Assembly (NCBI RefSeq): GCF_000406105.1
Contig: NZ_CM001974.1
Span: forward strand, 4,300,569 to 4,331,236
DNA from: Dickeya chrysanthemi NCPPB 402
GTDB taxonomy: Bacteria; Pseudomonadota; Gammaproteobacteria; Enterobacterales; Enterobacteriaceae
Direction: 5' to 3'
DNA: 30,668 nucleotides
The notes under the pieces are model-generated. The model did not search any database and had not been told where the DNA came from. It saw only the letters and a list, made by a program, of their open reading frames with translations. Positions 1-8,505 of this stretch are shown piece after piece. The first letter of the stretch is position 1; each line of letters begins with the position of its first letter. A program made the position numbers and the translations under genes.

Positions 1-15
1 CTGTTGCCGTGTCAG

Positions 16-75
16 TGGGGTCGCATTATAGGGAGTTCTTCGCAGGCCGCAACCGGTATTTTTGATTAAATCGCG
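16..75 (-). promoter_or_regulatory. Ribosomal RNA operon P1 promoter, directed out of the left edge
   Basis: Read on the minus strand, this has the layout of an enterobacterial rrn P1 promoter. The -35 box TTGCGG is at 47-52, followed by a 16-bp spacer ending in CTCCC, then a perfect -10 box TATAAT at 25-30. A GC-rich discriminator (GCGACCCC) follows, with a likely start A at position 16 in the context ACTGACACGGCA. The short 16-bp spacer and GC-rich discriminator are the known features behind stringent and growth-rate control of rrn P1. AT-rich DNA at about 55-75 fits an UP element. E. coli has rrnE divergent from purHD at this place, so a 16S gene probably lies just beyond the left edge. 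The rRNA itself and P2 are not in the window. Confidence 0.88.
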
Positions 76-128
76 CGTTCGCTGCATTCCACAGCAAAAG
101 CGCCGCTTATACCTTATTTTGCACAGAG

Positions 129-137
129 TTATCCACA
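129..137 (+). promoter_or_regulatory. Perfect-consensus DnaA box (TTATCCACA)
   Basis: The 9-mer TTATCCACA matches the strong DnaA box consensus exactly. It lies between the divergent rrn P1 promoter and the purHD promoter, 33 bp before the PurR box. A single exact 9-mer can occur by chance in a window of this size, so a functional role is only a possibility. Confidence 0.4.
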
Positions 138-169
138 AGACAGCCATTTTTTGAAATTTGGCGAGCATC

Positions 170-191
170 ACGCAAACGTTTTCGCTACAAT
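170..191 (+). promoter_or_regulatory. PurR operator overlapping the purHD promoter -10 region
   Basis: Positions 170-185 read ACGCAAACGTTTTCGC, matching the PurR operator consensus ANGCAANCGNTTNCNT at all but the last position. It runs into TACAAT at 186-191, a plausible -10 box, so bound PurR with a purine corepressor would block the promoter. No convincing -35 box at standard spacing was found; TTGAAA at 151-156 is too far away. The leader from here to the purH start is about 140 nt and shows no other clear element. Confidence 0.85.
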
Positions 192-333
192 TCCCCCCCT
201 GATGAAAATGACGCAGATCTGTGGGTACGTTAGCTGAATATTGGCGACTCAATCCGTATTTTTCTTTATATGACCGCCACTATTCACGTAACGCTCTTTA
301 AAGTAAGAACCTAAGTCAGGGGATCAAACCATC

Positions 334-1923
334 ATGCAACAACGTCGTCCTATCCGTCGTGCTTTGCTCAGCGTATCTGACAAAGCCGGTATCGTTGAAT
401 TTGCCCAGTCGCTGTCACAGCGTGGCATTGAACTGCTCTCAACCGGCGGTACTGCACGCCTGCTTGCCAATGCCGGGCTGCCGGTGACGGAGGTTTCCGA
501 TTACACCGGTTTTCCTGAAATGATGGATGGACGCGTCAAAACCCTGCATCCCAAAGTGCATGGCGGCATTCTGGGCCGTCGCGGTCAGGATGATGCCGTC
601 ATGACCCAGCACAATATCCAGCCGATCGACATGGTGGTCGTCAATCTCTATCCGTTCGCCCAGACCGTCGCCAAAGCCGACTGTACGCTGGAAGACGCAG
701 TGGAAAATATCGATATCGGCGGCCCGACCATGGTGCGCTCGGCGGCCAAGAACCATAATGATGTGGCTATCGTGGTTAAAAGCAGCGACTACACGGCGAT
801 CATTGCCGAGATGGATGCCAATGAAGGTTCTCTGACTTACGAAACCCGCTTTGACCTGGCCATTAAGGCATTCGAACATACCGCCGCTTACGACAGCATG
901 ATCGCCAACTATTTCGGCAGCAAGGTTCCTGCTTACCACGGCGAAACGACTCAGCCCTCTGGTCGCTTCCCGCGCACGCTGAATCTGAATTTCATCAAAA
1001 AGCAGGATATGCGCTACGGCGAGAACAGCCACCAGCAAGCCGCCTTCTATATAGAAGAGACCGTCGCCGAGGCTTCGGTAGCGACTGCTCAACAACTGCA
1101 GGGCAAGGCACTTTCCTACAATAACATCGCCGATACCGACGCTGCGCTGGAGTGTGTAAAAGAGTTCGTTGAACCGGCCTGCGTCATCGTTAAGCACGCC
1201 AACCCTTGCGGCGTGGCGATCGGCGAGTCGATTCTGGACGCCTATGAGCGCGCCTATAAAACCGACCCGACCTCGGCATTCGGCGGCATCATCGCCTTTA
1301 ACCGCGAGTTGGATGAAGCGACTGCGCAAGCCATTATCAGCCGTCAGTTTGTGGAGGTGATCATTGCCCCTTCCGCCAGCGAAGCCGCGCTGAAAGTTAC
1401 CGCCGCTAAACAGAACGTACGCGTACTGACCTGCGGCCAATGGCAACAACGTGCTCCCGGGCTGGATTTCAAACGCGTCAACGGCGGCCTGCTGGTGCAG
1501 GATCGCGATTTAGGTATGGTGGACGCCGCTCAACTGCGCGTGGTTACCGAGCGTCAGCCGACGGAAGCCGAGCTGCGCGATGCCCTGTTCTGCTGGAAAG
1601 TCGCGAAGTTCGTTAAATCCAACGCGATTGTTTATGCACGCGATAACATGACTATCGGTATCGGCGCCGGTCAGATGAGCCGCGTTTACTCTGCCAAGAT
1701 AGCGGGTATCAAGGCTGCCGACGAAGGATTGGAAGTGAAAGGTTCCGTGATGGCATCCGACGCGTTCTTCCCGTTCCGTGATGGTATCGACGCCGCCGCC
1801 GCCGTTGGTATCACTTGCGTCATTCAGCCTGGCGGTTCTATTCGTGATGATGAAGTCATCGCCGCCGCCAACGAACACGGCATTGCGATGTTGTTTACCG
1901 ACATGCGCCACTTCCGTCACTAA
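334..1923 (+). CDS. purH: Bifunctional AICAR transformylase / IMP cyclohydrolase PurH
   Basis: PurH carries out the last two steps of de novo purine synthesis in the cytoplasm: formylation of AICAR with 10-formyl-tetrahydrofolate, then ring closure to IMP. The protein is 529 aa, the same length as E. coli PurH. The N-terminal MGS-like cyclohydrolase domain (about 1-150) carries STGGT near residue 36 and [10 protein letters not shown] near residue 69. The transformylase domain (about 200-529) carries VKHANPCG with Lys287-His288, the pair expected at its active site. The ATG at 334 follows an AGGGGAT ribosome binding site and gives full length. It is the first gene of purHD, with purD 15 bp downstream, and the PurR box upstream predicts repression by purines. 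Nothing is unusual about it. Confidence 0.98.
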   Translation: MQQRRPIRRALLSVSDKAGIVEFAQSLSQRGIELLSTGGTARLLANAGLPVTEVSDYTGFPEMMDGRVKTLHPKVHGGILGRRGQDDAVMTQHNIQPIDMVVVNLYPFAQTVAKADCTLEDAVENIDIGGPTMVRSAAKNHNDVAIVVKSSDYTAIIAEMDANEGSLTYETRFDLAIKAFEHTAAYDSMIANYFGSKVPAYHGETTQPSGRFPRTLNLNFIKKQDMRYGENSHQQAAFYIEETVAEASVATAQQLQGKALSYNNIADTDAALECVKEFVEPACVIVKHANPCGVAIGESILDAYERAYKTDPTSAFGGIIAFNRELDEATAQAIISRQFVEVIIAPSASEAALKVTAAKQNVRVLTCGQWQQRAPGLDFKRVNGGLLVQDRDLGMVDAAQLRVVTERQPTEAELRDALFCWKVAKFVKSNAIVYARDNMTIGIGAGQMSRVYSAKIAGIKAADEGLEVKGSVMASDAFFPFRDGIDAAAAVGITCVIQPGGSIRDDEVIAAANEHGIAMLFTDMRHFRH

Positions 1924-1938
1924 CTCGGGACTATAACG

Positions 1939-3228
1939 ATGAATATCTTAATTATTGGTAATGGCGGCCGCGAGCACGCACTGGCCTGGAAAGCGGCACA
2001 ATCGCCACTGGCCGATAAAGTATACGTCGCGCCGGGTAACGCAGGAACAGCACTGGAACCCGCGCTGGAAAACGTGAATATTGCCGCAACAGACATCCCG
2101 GCACTGCTGGATTTCGCTCGCCAGAACGCGATTGGCCTGACCATCGTGGGTCCGGAAGCGCCGTTGGTCATTGGTGTGGTAGACGCTTTCCGCGCAGCAG
2201 GTCTGAAGATTTTCGGCCCGACGCAAGCCGCCGCGCAGTTGGAAGGCTCCAAAGCTTTTACCAAGGATTTTCTGGCTCGCCAGCGTATTCCAACAGCGGA
2301 ATATCAGAACTTCACCGAGATTGAACCGGCACTGGACTACATCCGTCGCAAAGGCGCGCCGATTGTTATCAAAGCCGATGGTCTGGCAGCCGGCAAAGGC
2401 GTGATTGTTGCCATGACGCTGGAAGAAGCGGAAAACGCTGCTACCGATATGCTGGCAGGCAATGCGTTTGGCGATGCCGGTCACCGTATCGTGGTCGAAG
2501 AGTTTCTGGATGGCGAAGAAGCCAGCTTCATTGTCATGGTGGATGGCGAGCACGTGCTGCCGATGGCCACCAGCCAGGATCACAAACGTGTAGGTGACCA
2601 GGATTCCGGTCCTAACACCGGTGGCATGGGCGCTTACTCGCCTGCGCCGGTGGTGACGGATGATGTCCACCAGCGGGTAATGGACCAGATTATTTGGCCA
2701 ACCGTACGCGGCATGGCAGCCGAAGGCAACGTCTATACCGGGTTCCTGTACGCAGGTCTGATGATTTCCCCGGACGGTCAGCCGAAGGTGATCGAATTCA
2801 ACTGCCGCTTCGGTGATCCGGAAACCCAGCCAATCATGCTGCGTCTGAAATCCGACCTGGTGGAACTCTGTTTAGCCGCTTGCGACGGCAAACTGGATGA
2901 GAAAACTTCTGACTGGGATGCTCGCCCGTCATTAGGTGTAGTACTGGCCGCCGGCGGCTACCCAGGCGATTACCGCACCGGCGATATCATTTCCGGCTTG
3001 CCGACACAGGATGCAGCCGACGGCAAAGTGTTCCATGCCGGCACCAAACTGAACGGCAGTGATGTGGTCACCAACGGTGGGCGTGTATTGTGCGTGACGG
3101 CGCTGGGCCACAGCGTAGCCGAAGCGCAGCAACGCGCCTACGAGCTGGCTAAACCCATCCATTGGGAAGGCAGCTTCTGCCGCAGCGATATTGGCTATCG
3201 TGCCATTGCTCGCGAACAGAAAGCCTGA
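1939..3228 (+). CDS. purD: Phosphoribosylamine-glycine ligase (GAR synthetase) PurD
   Basis: PurD joins glycine to phosphoribosylamine using ATP, the second step of de novo purine synthesis. The protein is 429 aa, the E. coli length. It opens with the N-domain motif NGGREHALAWK. The ATP-grasp domain has KADGLAAGKGV near residue 148, GGMGAYSPAP near residue 229 and the metal/ATP-binding stretch EFNCRFGDPETQ near residue 286. The start is 15 bp after purH, so both are read from one PurR-controlled message. A strong hairpin ends the unit shortly after the stop codon. It is convergent with the yjaH-like gene. Confidence 0.98.
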   Translation: MNILIIGNGGREHALAWKAAQSPLADKVYVAPGNAGTALEPALENVNIAATDIPALLDFARQNAIGLTIVGPEAPLVIGVVDAFRAAGLKIFGPTQAAAQLEGSKAFTKDFLARQRIPTAEYQNFTEIEPALDYIRRKGAPIVIKADGLAAGKGVIVAMTLEEAENAATDMLAGNAFGDAGHRIVVEEFLDGEEASFIVMVDGEHVLPMATSQDHKRVGDQDSGPNTGGMGAYSPAPVVTDDVHQRVMDQIIWPTVRGMAAEGNVYTGFLYAGLMISPDGQPKVIEFNCRFGDPETQPIMLRLKSDLVELCLAACDGKLDEKTSDWDARPSLGVVLAAGGYPGDYRTGDIISGLPTQDAADGKVFHAGTKLNGSDVVTNGGRVLCVTALGHSVAEAQQRAYELAKPIHWEGSFCRSDIGYRAIAREQKA

Positions 3229-3251
3229 CGATAGCGTTCAGAGCCAGCATC

Positions 3252-3287
3252 AACAAGGGGCCATGCCTGACCGGCTGGCCCCTTGTT
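3252..3287 (+). terminator. Intrinsic terminator of purHD
   Basis: A 12-bp perfect stem, AACAAGGGGCCA at 3252-3263 with TGGCCCCTTGTT at 3276-3287, encloses a 12-nt loop and runs into TTTCTTGTTT. It starts 23 bp after the purD stop codon. The T-run is on the plus strand, so it mainly ends purHD, and it may also shield the convergent gene. Confidence 0.85.
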
Positions 3288-3316
3288 TCTTGTTTGCCGC
3301 TCATACTCTTCTCTGA

Positions 3317-4027
3317 TTACCACGTTTCGGCGGTTGGCTCCCAGCGACAGAAATCCGCCTCTGCCGCCTGCAACAATTGTGTGCCTTCCGGCGACACCAG
3401 CCAGGCCACGCTGAGCTGTCCGGCGGCGCGTTCGTTCTGCTGGGCGATCCAGGCCAGCGAAGAGCGATCCAGATCCGGGCGCACCGTTTGCCCACTGCAC
3501 GTAATCACCTGCCCGGCGTTCCAACGCCCCTGCATCAGAGACACTTTACCTGCACGCAGAGAATCACTCAGCGCCAGTAAACGTCGTGCATCGAACTGAT
3601 ACAAGGCTATCTCGTCTTCCGACAGCGATTCCCGCCGGTCCGGCAACTGGCGCTGCATATAGCTCACGGTTCCGTCCTGATCAAAACGCAGCCTGACCTC
3701 ATCCTGTGACGACACGGAAGTGGTCTGCTGGACTTCTCGCAACGTCCCTTGCAGGAAACGGTAACGCGTTATGCGAACCTCTTTCCCTTGCAATGGGCTG
3801 AATGCCGTCACCAGCGTGGTGAGATGCGGCTGCGCGTCGTCCTTACGCCACAAGCGCACCACACCGCGGTCGGCCAGATAACCGCTGGCGTACACGGCAG
3901 GCGTCGGCGGCTGAAAGCTACAGGCGCTCAGTAAGCACGCCAGCGAGGGAACGACAAACCGGAGATGCCGCCTGAAGAAAAGCAAAAGGGGCGAAATCGC
4001 CCCTCTGCTTAAACCTTGTATCAGCAT
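3317..4027 (-). CDS. yjaH: YjaH-like DUF1481 lipoprotein, start uncertain
   Basis: This is a hypothetical protein downstream of hupA, the position and size (236 aa from the ATG, versus about 230 aa) of E. coli YjaH, a DUF1481 protein of unknown function. The N-terminal region is a basic-hydrophobic signal ending in the lipobox LLSAC (Cys36 from the ATG), so an outer- or inner-membrane lipoprotein facing the periplasm is likely. The start is doubtful. The ATG at 4027 is only 4 bp past the hupA stop, has no clear ribosome binding site, and would make the hupA terminator hairpin coding (residues about 8-16). An in-frame TTG at 3985, just past the hairpin stem, would give a compact signal peptide with Cys at residue 22. 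Expression may depend on read-through of the hupA terminator. Confidence 0.8.
   Translation of the reverse strand: MLIQGLSRGAISPLLLFFRRHLRFVVPSLACLLSACSFQPPTPAVYASGYLADRGVVRLWRKDDAQPHLTTLVTAFSPLQGKEVRITRYRFLQGTLREVQQTTSVSSQDEVRLRFDQDGTVSYMQRQLPDRRESLSEDEIALYQFDARRLLALSDSLRAGKVSLMQGRWNAGQVITCSGQTVRPDLDRSSLAWIAQQNERAAGQLSVAWLVSPEGTQLLQAAEADFCRWEPTAETW
3984..4006 (-). terminator. hupA intrinsic terminator
   Basis: On the minus strand the dyad AGGGGCGA / TCGCCCCT (3987-3994 and 3997-4004) folds into a GC-rich hairpin followed by TTTTGCTTTT. It lies about 28 bp after the hupA stop codon. It falls inside the first codons of the longest reading of the downstream yjaH-like gene, which bears on that gene's start. 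Confidence 0.8.
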
Positions 4028-4031
4028 GCGC

Positions 4032-4304
4032 TTATTTAACAGCGTCTTTCAATGCCTTGCCGGACACAAACGCGGGCACATTAGCAGCAGCGATTTTGAT
4101 TTCTTTACCAGTCTGCGGGTTGCGGCCAGTGCGCTCATTACGATGATTGACTTTGAAAGTACCGAAACCAACCAATTGTACTGCATCACCTTCTTTCAGA
4201 GACTCAGTAATCGCCGCCAGAGTAGCTTCCAGAGCAGCTTTAGCCTGGGTCTTGGAAAGGTCAGCTTTGTCAGCAATTACATCAATCAGTTGAGTCTTAT
4301 TCAT
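4032..4304 (-). CDS. hupA: DNA-binding protein HU-alpha
   Basis: HU-alpha is a nucleoid protein that bends and compacts DNA as a dimer with itself or HU-beta. The protein is 90 aa and nearly identical to E. coli HupA. It starts [14 protein letters not shown], has the core [10 protein letters not shown], and carries the DNA-binding beta-arm [12 protein letters not shown] with the DNA-intercalating Pro in RNPQTG. The start at 4304 follows an AAGGAT ribosome binding site. It is transcribed alone or with the yjaH-like gene and is preceded by about 310 bp of non-coding DNA that contains an ERIC element. Growth-phase control is known for hupA in E. coli. Confidence 0.98.
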   Translation of the reverse strand: MNKTQLIDVIADKADLSKTQAKAALEATLAAITESLKEGDAVQLVGFGTFKVNHRNERTGRNPQTGKEIKIAAANVPAFVSGKALKDAVK

Positions 4305-4370
4305 AAGTTATCCTTACAGTGTGTTTATCGCTTGCTAAGCATCGAGTGCGACGGATATGCCATCTCCCGT

Positions 4371-4488
4371 CATACTTCGAGCCACAGGTGCGTTGGCTTC
4401 CTCGCTCACCCCATCGACTTACTCAAGTAAGCTCGCGGGGGTTCGCTGCGTTGCCGCCTTCCTGCAACTCGAATTATTTAGGGTGTAG
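4371..4488. repeat. ERIC (enterobacterial repetitive intergenic consensus) element
   Basis: This is a roughly 118-bp imperfect palindrome. Its ends CATACTTCGAG (left) and CTCGAATTATT (right) are inverted copies. The central parts CGCTCACCCCATCGACTTACT and AAGTAAGCTCGCGGGGGTTCGCT resemble the sequences used as ERIC2 and ERIC1R primer sites, with some divergence. Such elements are non-coding palindromes of about 127 bp found in intergenic DNA of enterobacteria and related groups. It sits 67 bp before hupA and would form a large RNA hairpin if transcribed. Confidence 0.85.
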
Positions 4489-4539
4489 TAGCACTCTCCT
4501 GCATACACGCACCGACAGCCACTTTTATTACGCCCCCCA

Positions 4540-4569
4540 AATGTAGACCAGACAGGGTGCGGATGTGAA
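4540..4569 (-). promoter_or_regulatory. Candidate hupA promoter upstream of the ERIC element
   Basis: On the minus strand a -35-like TTCACA (4564-4569) is separated by 18 bp from a -10-like TACATT (4540-4545). Nothing better was found between the ERIC element and the hupA start. If correct, the hupA leader would be about 230 nt and would include the whole ERIC hairpin. A small dyad AGGCC-6nt-GGCCT at 4580-4595 lies between this site and the yjaG stop codon and could weakly terminate yjaG. Confidence 0.4.
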
Positions 4570-4614
4570 GCCTAAAGACAGGCCAATTCAGGCCTTAAAT
4601 CACGTTTTATCGCG

Positions 4615-5205
4615 TTATTGATACAAATTTATCCCAATGTTGCTGACTCCGGCCTCGCGCAGGTCGGCGCGCAGACCTTTTATCAGATCGACATCGCGTT
4701 CTTCGCAGTCGGCCAGCAGGCGGAAAATCTCCCACTGAATGTCCCATTCTTCTTCAACGGCGGGCAGAACTTTCAACTCTTCATCGGTCATTTCACGACC
4801 TGCCTGCGTCATTTCCAGCATCGCTACGGTACGAATCGAGGTTTCGCTAACGGTTACCGCATGTTCCAGCGTTTCACCGCTCAAACGCGAGTGCAGCAGT
4901 TCACTCAAGGCAACGCAGGCGTCAATAGCAGGGTATACGCCATACATATCGTAATCGTCTGCGGCAGGAATCGCATCTTCCAGCTTTTCCAATTGGCTGT
5001 CGAAATTGACTTTTGCGTCCTTAACAACCAGCGTTTCCCATACCAAGTCCAGTATACGCCGATAGAGTTGCGCATCTCCAAAATCGGTCTGCCGGCAAAA
5101 CTCATGGTAATTAGGGTACATACGTTCGCAAAGGCAGGCCATAAAGGTAACATGCTGCCAGCTTTCCAGTTTTTCCAGACGCAAATGAATGGGGTTACGT
5201 AACAT
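4615..5205 (-). CDS. yjaG: YjaG family protein (DUF416), function unknown
   Basis: The 196-aa product has the length and sequence character of E. coli YjaG (DUF416), an acidic soluble protein without a settled function. Visible conserved stretches are LESWQHVTFMACLCERMYP near residue 13, a DYDMYGVYPAIDACVALSELL segment in the middle, and DIQWEIFRLL near residue 154. No signal peptide or membrane segment is apparent. It lies between nfi and hupA as in E. coli, 91 bp after nfi, so it may be part of the hemE transcript or have its own promoter. I did not find a convincing promoter. Confidence 0.93.
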   Translation of the reverse strand: MLRNPIHLRLEKLESWQHVTFMACLCERMYPNYHEFCRQTDFGDAQLYRRILDLVWETLVVKDAKVNFDSQLEKLEDAIPAADDYDMYGVYPAIDACVALSELLHSRLSGETLEHAVTVSETSIRTVAMLEMTQAGREMTDEELKVLPAVEEEWDIQWEIFRLLADCEERDVDLIKGLRADLREAGVSNIGINLYQ

Positions 5206-5296
5206 CGTTTATCTCAATAATAATGGGCGGCAGTGTAACGAAAATCACTAAACCGCCATATACCTGAATTCCTAAAGTTTCCAAGCCGGCATTATC

Positions 5297-5971
5297 CTAC
5301 AGCCCGGCCTCGCGTTGCCAGCGTTGAAACGCCGGACGGTTAGACGCCACCGCATCCGCCCAGCGGGTCGGTTCCGGCAGGCGATACCCGCGCATGCAAC
5401 GCATCACCCACTGCAACGCGCTGTCCATACCGACACGGTGGCCGCTAGAGACAAACAGCGGGTTGCAGCGAGCCTTGCTGCGCCATACCCAGCCAATCGG
5501 CTCGTCCTTGTCCAGCAACGGCTGGCGGCTGCCTACTGCTTCCGCCAGCGGCGAAAACTGCCCGCATAACCGGCGCTTGGCAACGCCGATCGTCGGCACA
5601 TCGACCAACAAGCCAAAATGACTGGCCACCCCCAGACGGCGGGGATGAGATACGCCATGCCCGTCGACAAACAGCAAATCCGGCTGGTGTTGCAACTGTT
5701 CCCACGCCGCCAGCAACGCCGGATACTCCCGAAACGACAGAAAGCCGGGGATGTAAGGCATGACAGTCGGAATACGCGCAATCTGGTATTCCACCAGTTG
5801 CAGCGACGGATAGGCCAGCACCGCCACCGCAGCACGGGTTACCGCGCCTTCCTGCTCGAAACCGACATCCGCACCGGCAATCAGCACGGGCTGCTCAAAA
5901 GGGATATCGTCATGACGAATCACCTGAGCCGCTTTACTGTATTGCTCCGCGCGTAATGCCTGCATATCCAT
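5297..5971 (-). CDS. nfi: Endonuclease V (deoxyinosine 3'-endonuclease) Nfi
   Basis: Nfi nicks DNA one phosphodiester bond 3' of deoxyinosine, starting repair of deaminated adenine. The protein is 224 aa, close to the E. coli length. Family motifs are intact: AGADVGF with catalytic Asp35, [12 protein letters not shown] with Tyr73 and Glu82, FVDGHG with Asp103, and GVAKRRL with Lys132. The start codon overlaps the hemE stop by one base (TGATG), so the two are translationally coupled and co-transcribed. A second Met two codons in is an alternative start with little consequence. Confidence 0.96.
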   Translation of the reverse strand: MDMQALRAEQYSKAAQVIRHDDIPFEQPVLIAGADVGFEQEGAVTRAAVAVLAYPSLQLVEYQIARIPTVMPYIPGFLSFREYPALLAAWEQLQHQPDLLFVDGHGVSHPRRLGVASHFGLLVDVPTIGVAKRRLCGQFSPLAEAVGSRQPLLDKDEPIGWVWRSKARCNPLFVSSGHRVGMDSALQWVMRCMRGYRLPEPTRWADAVASNRPAFQRWQREAGL

Positions 5972-7044
5972 CAGACGATATCCTGATGATAAGGAACAGA
6001 TAGACGGTGTACCGCCTCAACGAAAACGCCGGCATGTTCCGGCGGCACATCCTGATGAATACCGTGCCCCAGGTTAAACACATGGCCGTTACCCGTGCCG
6101 AACCCGGCCAGAATGGTAGCGACTTCCTGCTCGATACGGGCAGGCGGAGCATACAGCATCGACGGGTCCATGTTGCCCTGCAACGCGACCCTGTCTCCGA
6201 CGCGACGGCGCGCGTCGGCGATATCCGTAGTCCAATCCAGCCCCAACGCATCGCAGCCGGTATCCGCCATGGCTTCCAGCCACTGACCGCCGCCTTTGGT
6301 AAACAGCGTCACAGGCACCCGGCGACCGTCGTTTTCACGCAGCAAGCCATCAACAATCTTATGCATATAGTGCAGTGAGAATTCGCGATAATCCGCGCCG
6401 CTCAGTGCCCCACCCCAGGTATCGAAAATCATTACCGCCTGCGCCCCGGCTCGAATCTGGGCGTTCAGGTAGAGCGTCACGCTGTCCGCCAGCTTGTCCA
6501 GCAACAAATGCAGCGTACGCGGCTCGGCAAACATCATCTTTTTGATCACGGTGAAGGCTTTGCTGCCGCCGCCTTCCACCATATAAGTCGCTAATGTCCA
6601 CGGACTGCCGGAAAAACCGATCAACGGCACCGCGCCGGCCAGATTGCGACGAATCGTCCGCACCGCGTTCATCACGTAACCCAGCTCCAGTTCCGGGTCC
6701 GGCACCGCCAGCTTGGCTACGTCGGCATGGCAGGTCACCGGCGAGGTAAAACGCGGCCCTTCACCCGCCTCGAAATAGAGCCCCAGCCCCATGGCGTCCG
6801 GTACGGTGAGAATATCGGAAAACAGGATAGCGGCATCAAGGTTATAGCGACGCAGTGGCTGTAGCGTGACCTCACAGGCCAGTTCGGCATTTTTGCACAG
6901 CGACATGAAATCGCCGGCTTGCGAGCGAGTCGCACGGTACTCCGGCAGATAACGCCCTGCCTGACGCATCATCCATACCGGAGTCACATCCACGGGCTGG
7001 CGCAACAGCGCACGCAAATAGCGATCATTTTTCAGGTCAGTCAT
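5971..7044 (-). CDS. hemE: Uroporphyrinogen decarboxylase HemE
   Basis: HemE removes the four acetate carboxyls of uroporphyrinogen III to give coproporphyrinogen III, on the path to heme. From the chosen start the protein is 357 aa (E. coli 354). It begins [17 protein letters not shown], then carries the family signature [13 protein letters not shown], the catalytic Asp77 in [22 protein letters not shown], and a C-terminal [14 protein letters not shown]. The open frame extends 11 codons upstream, but the ATG at 7044 has the AAGGAAA ribosome binding site and the conserved N-terminus, so the longer reading is rejected. It sits between nudC (55 bp upstream) and nfi (overlapping). Confidence 0.97.
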   Translation of the reverse strand: MTDLKNDRYLRALLRQPVDVTPVWMMRQAGRYLPEYRATRSQAGDFMSLCKNAELACEVTLQPLRRYNLDAAILFSDILTVPDAMGLGLYFEAGEGPRFTSPVTCHADVAKLAVPDPELELGYVMNAVRTIRRNLAGAVPLIGFSGSPWTLATYMVEGGGSKAFTVIKKMMFAEPRTLHLLLDKLADSVTLYLNAQIRAGAQAVMIFDTWGGALSGADYREFSLHYMHKIVDGLLRENDGRRVPVTLFTKGGGQWLEAMADTGCDALGLDWTTDIADARRRVGDRVALQGNMDPSMLYAPPARIEQEVATILAGFGTGNGHVFNLGHGIHQDVPPEHAGVFVEAVHRLSVPYHQDIV

Positions 7045-7099
7045 GGTTTTTTCCTTGTAACGCCTGCGTGCAGGCATGATTGTCGCTGGCGACAGCCGA

Positions 7100-7873
7100 T
7101 TAACGATCGGCCTCGCGGCACAGTACTACCGTGTCTTCAATCAGACGCCGGGCTACCGTACCCGGCGGCGGCAATTCCGGCAAGCGATCGTAACGGAACC
7201 AGTCGGCATCCCGCAGCTCAGACGGGTCAGGCTTCACCTCACCCCCGTCATAATCGGCCATGAACGCCATCATTAACGAGTGCGGGAATGGCCACGGCTG
7301 AGAACTGACATAACGCAGGTTTTTGACGCGGATACTGCTCTCCTCCATCACTTCCCGCGCTACCGCTTGCTCCAGCGTTTCACCCACCTCCACAAACCCG
7401 GCCAGCGTAGTGTACATATTGCCCTTGTGGCGCAGATGCTGCGCCAGCAAAATCTTATCGTGATCGCGGATTGCCACAATCACACAAGGAGCGATTTGCG
7501 GGTAATAGCGTTCCTTGCAGTGGGGGCACAAGCAGGCCAATTCGGTGGTGCTGGCCGTCATTTCATGACCGCAGTAGCCGCAAAACCGGTGCGAACGATA
7601 GAATTCCGCCAGTTGTACGGCGCGGCCCGCCAACTGGAATAGTCCGGCATCCTGACTCAACAGTTGACGCACCGATCCCATGTCGCCGGCTTTATCCTGC
7701 AACACCAGCCAAACCGGCTCCCCCTGCCATTCTCCGACCTGACGGGCAGACAACTGCTGCAACTGCCACTGCGCTGCCGTTCCTCGTGGTAACTCACCCT
7801 GAGGCAACCAGATCTGCTGGCGGTGATATACCACCCACCATCCGCTTTCTTCACCCTTCAGCGTCAATTCCAT
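7100..7873 (-). CDS. nudC: NADH pyrophosphatase / NAD-RNA decapping Nudix hydrolase NudC
   Basis: NudC hydrolyses NADH and removes NAD caps from RNA 5' ends. The protein is 257 aa, the E. coli length. A zinc ribbon is formed by Cys98, Cys101, Cys116 and Cys119. The Nudix box [20 protein letters not shown] begins near residue 159, and the NADH-specific motif SQPWPFPHS lies at about 191-199. It is the first gene of the minus-strand cluster nudC-hemE-nfi, and its start is 120 bp from the divergent rsd gene, so that gap should hold both promoters. I could not place either with confidence. Confidence 0.97.
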   Translation of the reverse strand: MELTLKGEESGWWVVYHRQQIWLPQGELPRGTAAQWQLQQLSARQVGEWQGEPVWLVLQDKAGDMGSVRQLLSQDAGLFQLAGRAVQLAEFYRSHRFCGYCGHEMTASTTELACLCPHCKERYYPQIAPCVIVAIRDHDKILLAQHLRHKGNMYTTLAGFVEVGETLEQAVAREVMEESSIRVKNLRYVSSQPWPFPHSLMMAFMADYDGGEVKPDPSELRDADWFRYDRLPELPPPGTVARRLIEDTVVLCREADR

Positions 7874-7993
7874 CTCTTTTATCGCCCCGCTTATTACCAG
7901 ATTGGCATTTTACGACTATGGTTATAAATGATTGTCTTTATCAATAATGATACGGCTTACCGTCATCATCCTAATCGATACCCGGAGTCAACC

Positions 7994-8443
7994 ATGCTGA
8001 AACAGTTACAACGCCTGACGGAGGACGTTGGCGGCCGCTACGCCTTGATTGATCAATGGCTACAGGCCCGCAAACATCTCTTGCTGGCCTATTACCACCT
8101 GCTCAGCATTCAGACAGGGCAAACACCGGCAGCCCAGACGCTGGATGGGTTTTGCCATCATCTGGTCGACTATTTGTCCGTCGGACATTTCCATGTCTAC
8201 GAACGTATGTTGCAGGAAAGCGCCATGCTGAACGAGAGAAAGCTGACGCTGGCGTCGCACTTCGATATGGCGCTGCGCAGTAATACCCAGCAAATCATGG
8301 ATATTTACGATAGCCATCTGGCGTTTTTCATCGAGCCGGCCGACAGTCTGGCATTCCGTCAGGCATTATCCGGCGTGGGTGAAGCCTTGGCAATGCGCTT
8401 CACCCTCGAAAACAGCTTGATCCGGCTGATGTTCGATCATTGA
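7994..8443 (+). CDS. rsd: Regulator of sigma D, Rsd (anti-sigma-70)
   Basis: Rsd binds sigma-70 (RpoD) and shifts RNA polymerase toward alternative sigma factors as growth slows. The protein is 149 aa, slightly shorter than the E. coli 158. It begins MLKQLQRLTEDVGG and carries the family stretches RKHLLLAYYHL, LVDYLSVGHFHVYERML and NTQQIMDIYDS, then ends shortly after RFTLENSLIRLM. The open frame reaches back to 7928, but the ATG at 7994 with GGAG six to nine bases upstream gives the conserved N-terminus. It is divergent from nudC and just upstream of the thiC riboswitch, as in E. coli. Confidence 0.94.
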   Translation: MLKQLQRLTEDVGGRYALIDQWLQARKHLLLAYYHLLSIQTGQTPAAQTLDGFCHHLVDYLSVGHFHVYERMLQESAMLNERKLTLASHFDMALRSNTQQIMDIYDSHLAFFIEPADSLAFRQALSGVGEALAMRFTLENSLIRLMFDH

Positions 8444-8469
8444 CGGCACACCGTCATCGCGCATAGAGT
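8440..8469 (+). promoter_or_regulatory. Candidate thiC operon promoter
   Basis: TTGACG at 8440-8445, overlapping the rsd stop codon, is followed after 18 bp by TAGAGT at 8464-8469. The predicted start near 8476 would place a small GCCCC-GTGAA-GGGGC hairpin (8486-8500) and the TPP aptamer at the beginning of the transcript. A dyad TGACGG-CACA-CCGTCA (8441-8456) overlaps this promoter and has no T-run, so it is not called an rsd terminator. The promoter call rests on sequence match alone. Confidence 0.4.
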
Positions 8470-8505
8470 GTTTGTGTTTTAGTTCGCCCCGTGAAGGGGC
8501 CCTAT

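Noticed and set aside
1..60. Possible rRNA gene at the left edge
   Set aside because: Only the P1 promoter is present. The rRNA coding region would start beyond the window.
439..1449. 336-codon open frame antisense to purH
   Set aside because: Codon-aligned shadow of purH without ribosome binding site or family resemblance.
7062..7075. Palindrome GCCTGC-GT-GCAGGC between nudC and hemE
   Set aside because: Only six bp per arm with a 2-nt centre and no T-run, so not supported as a terminator or operator.
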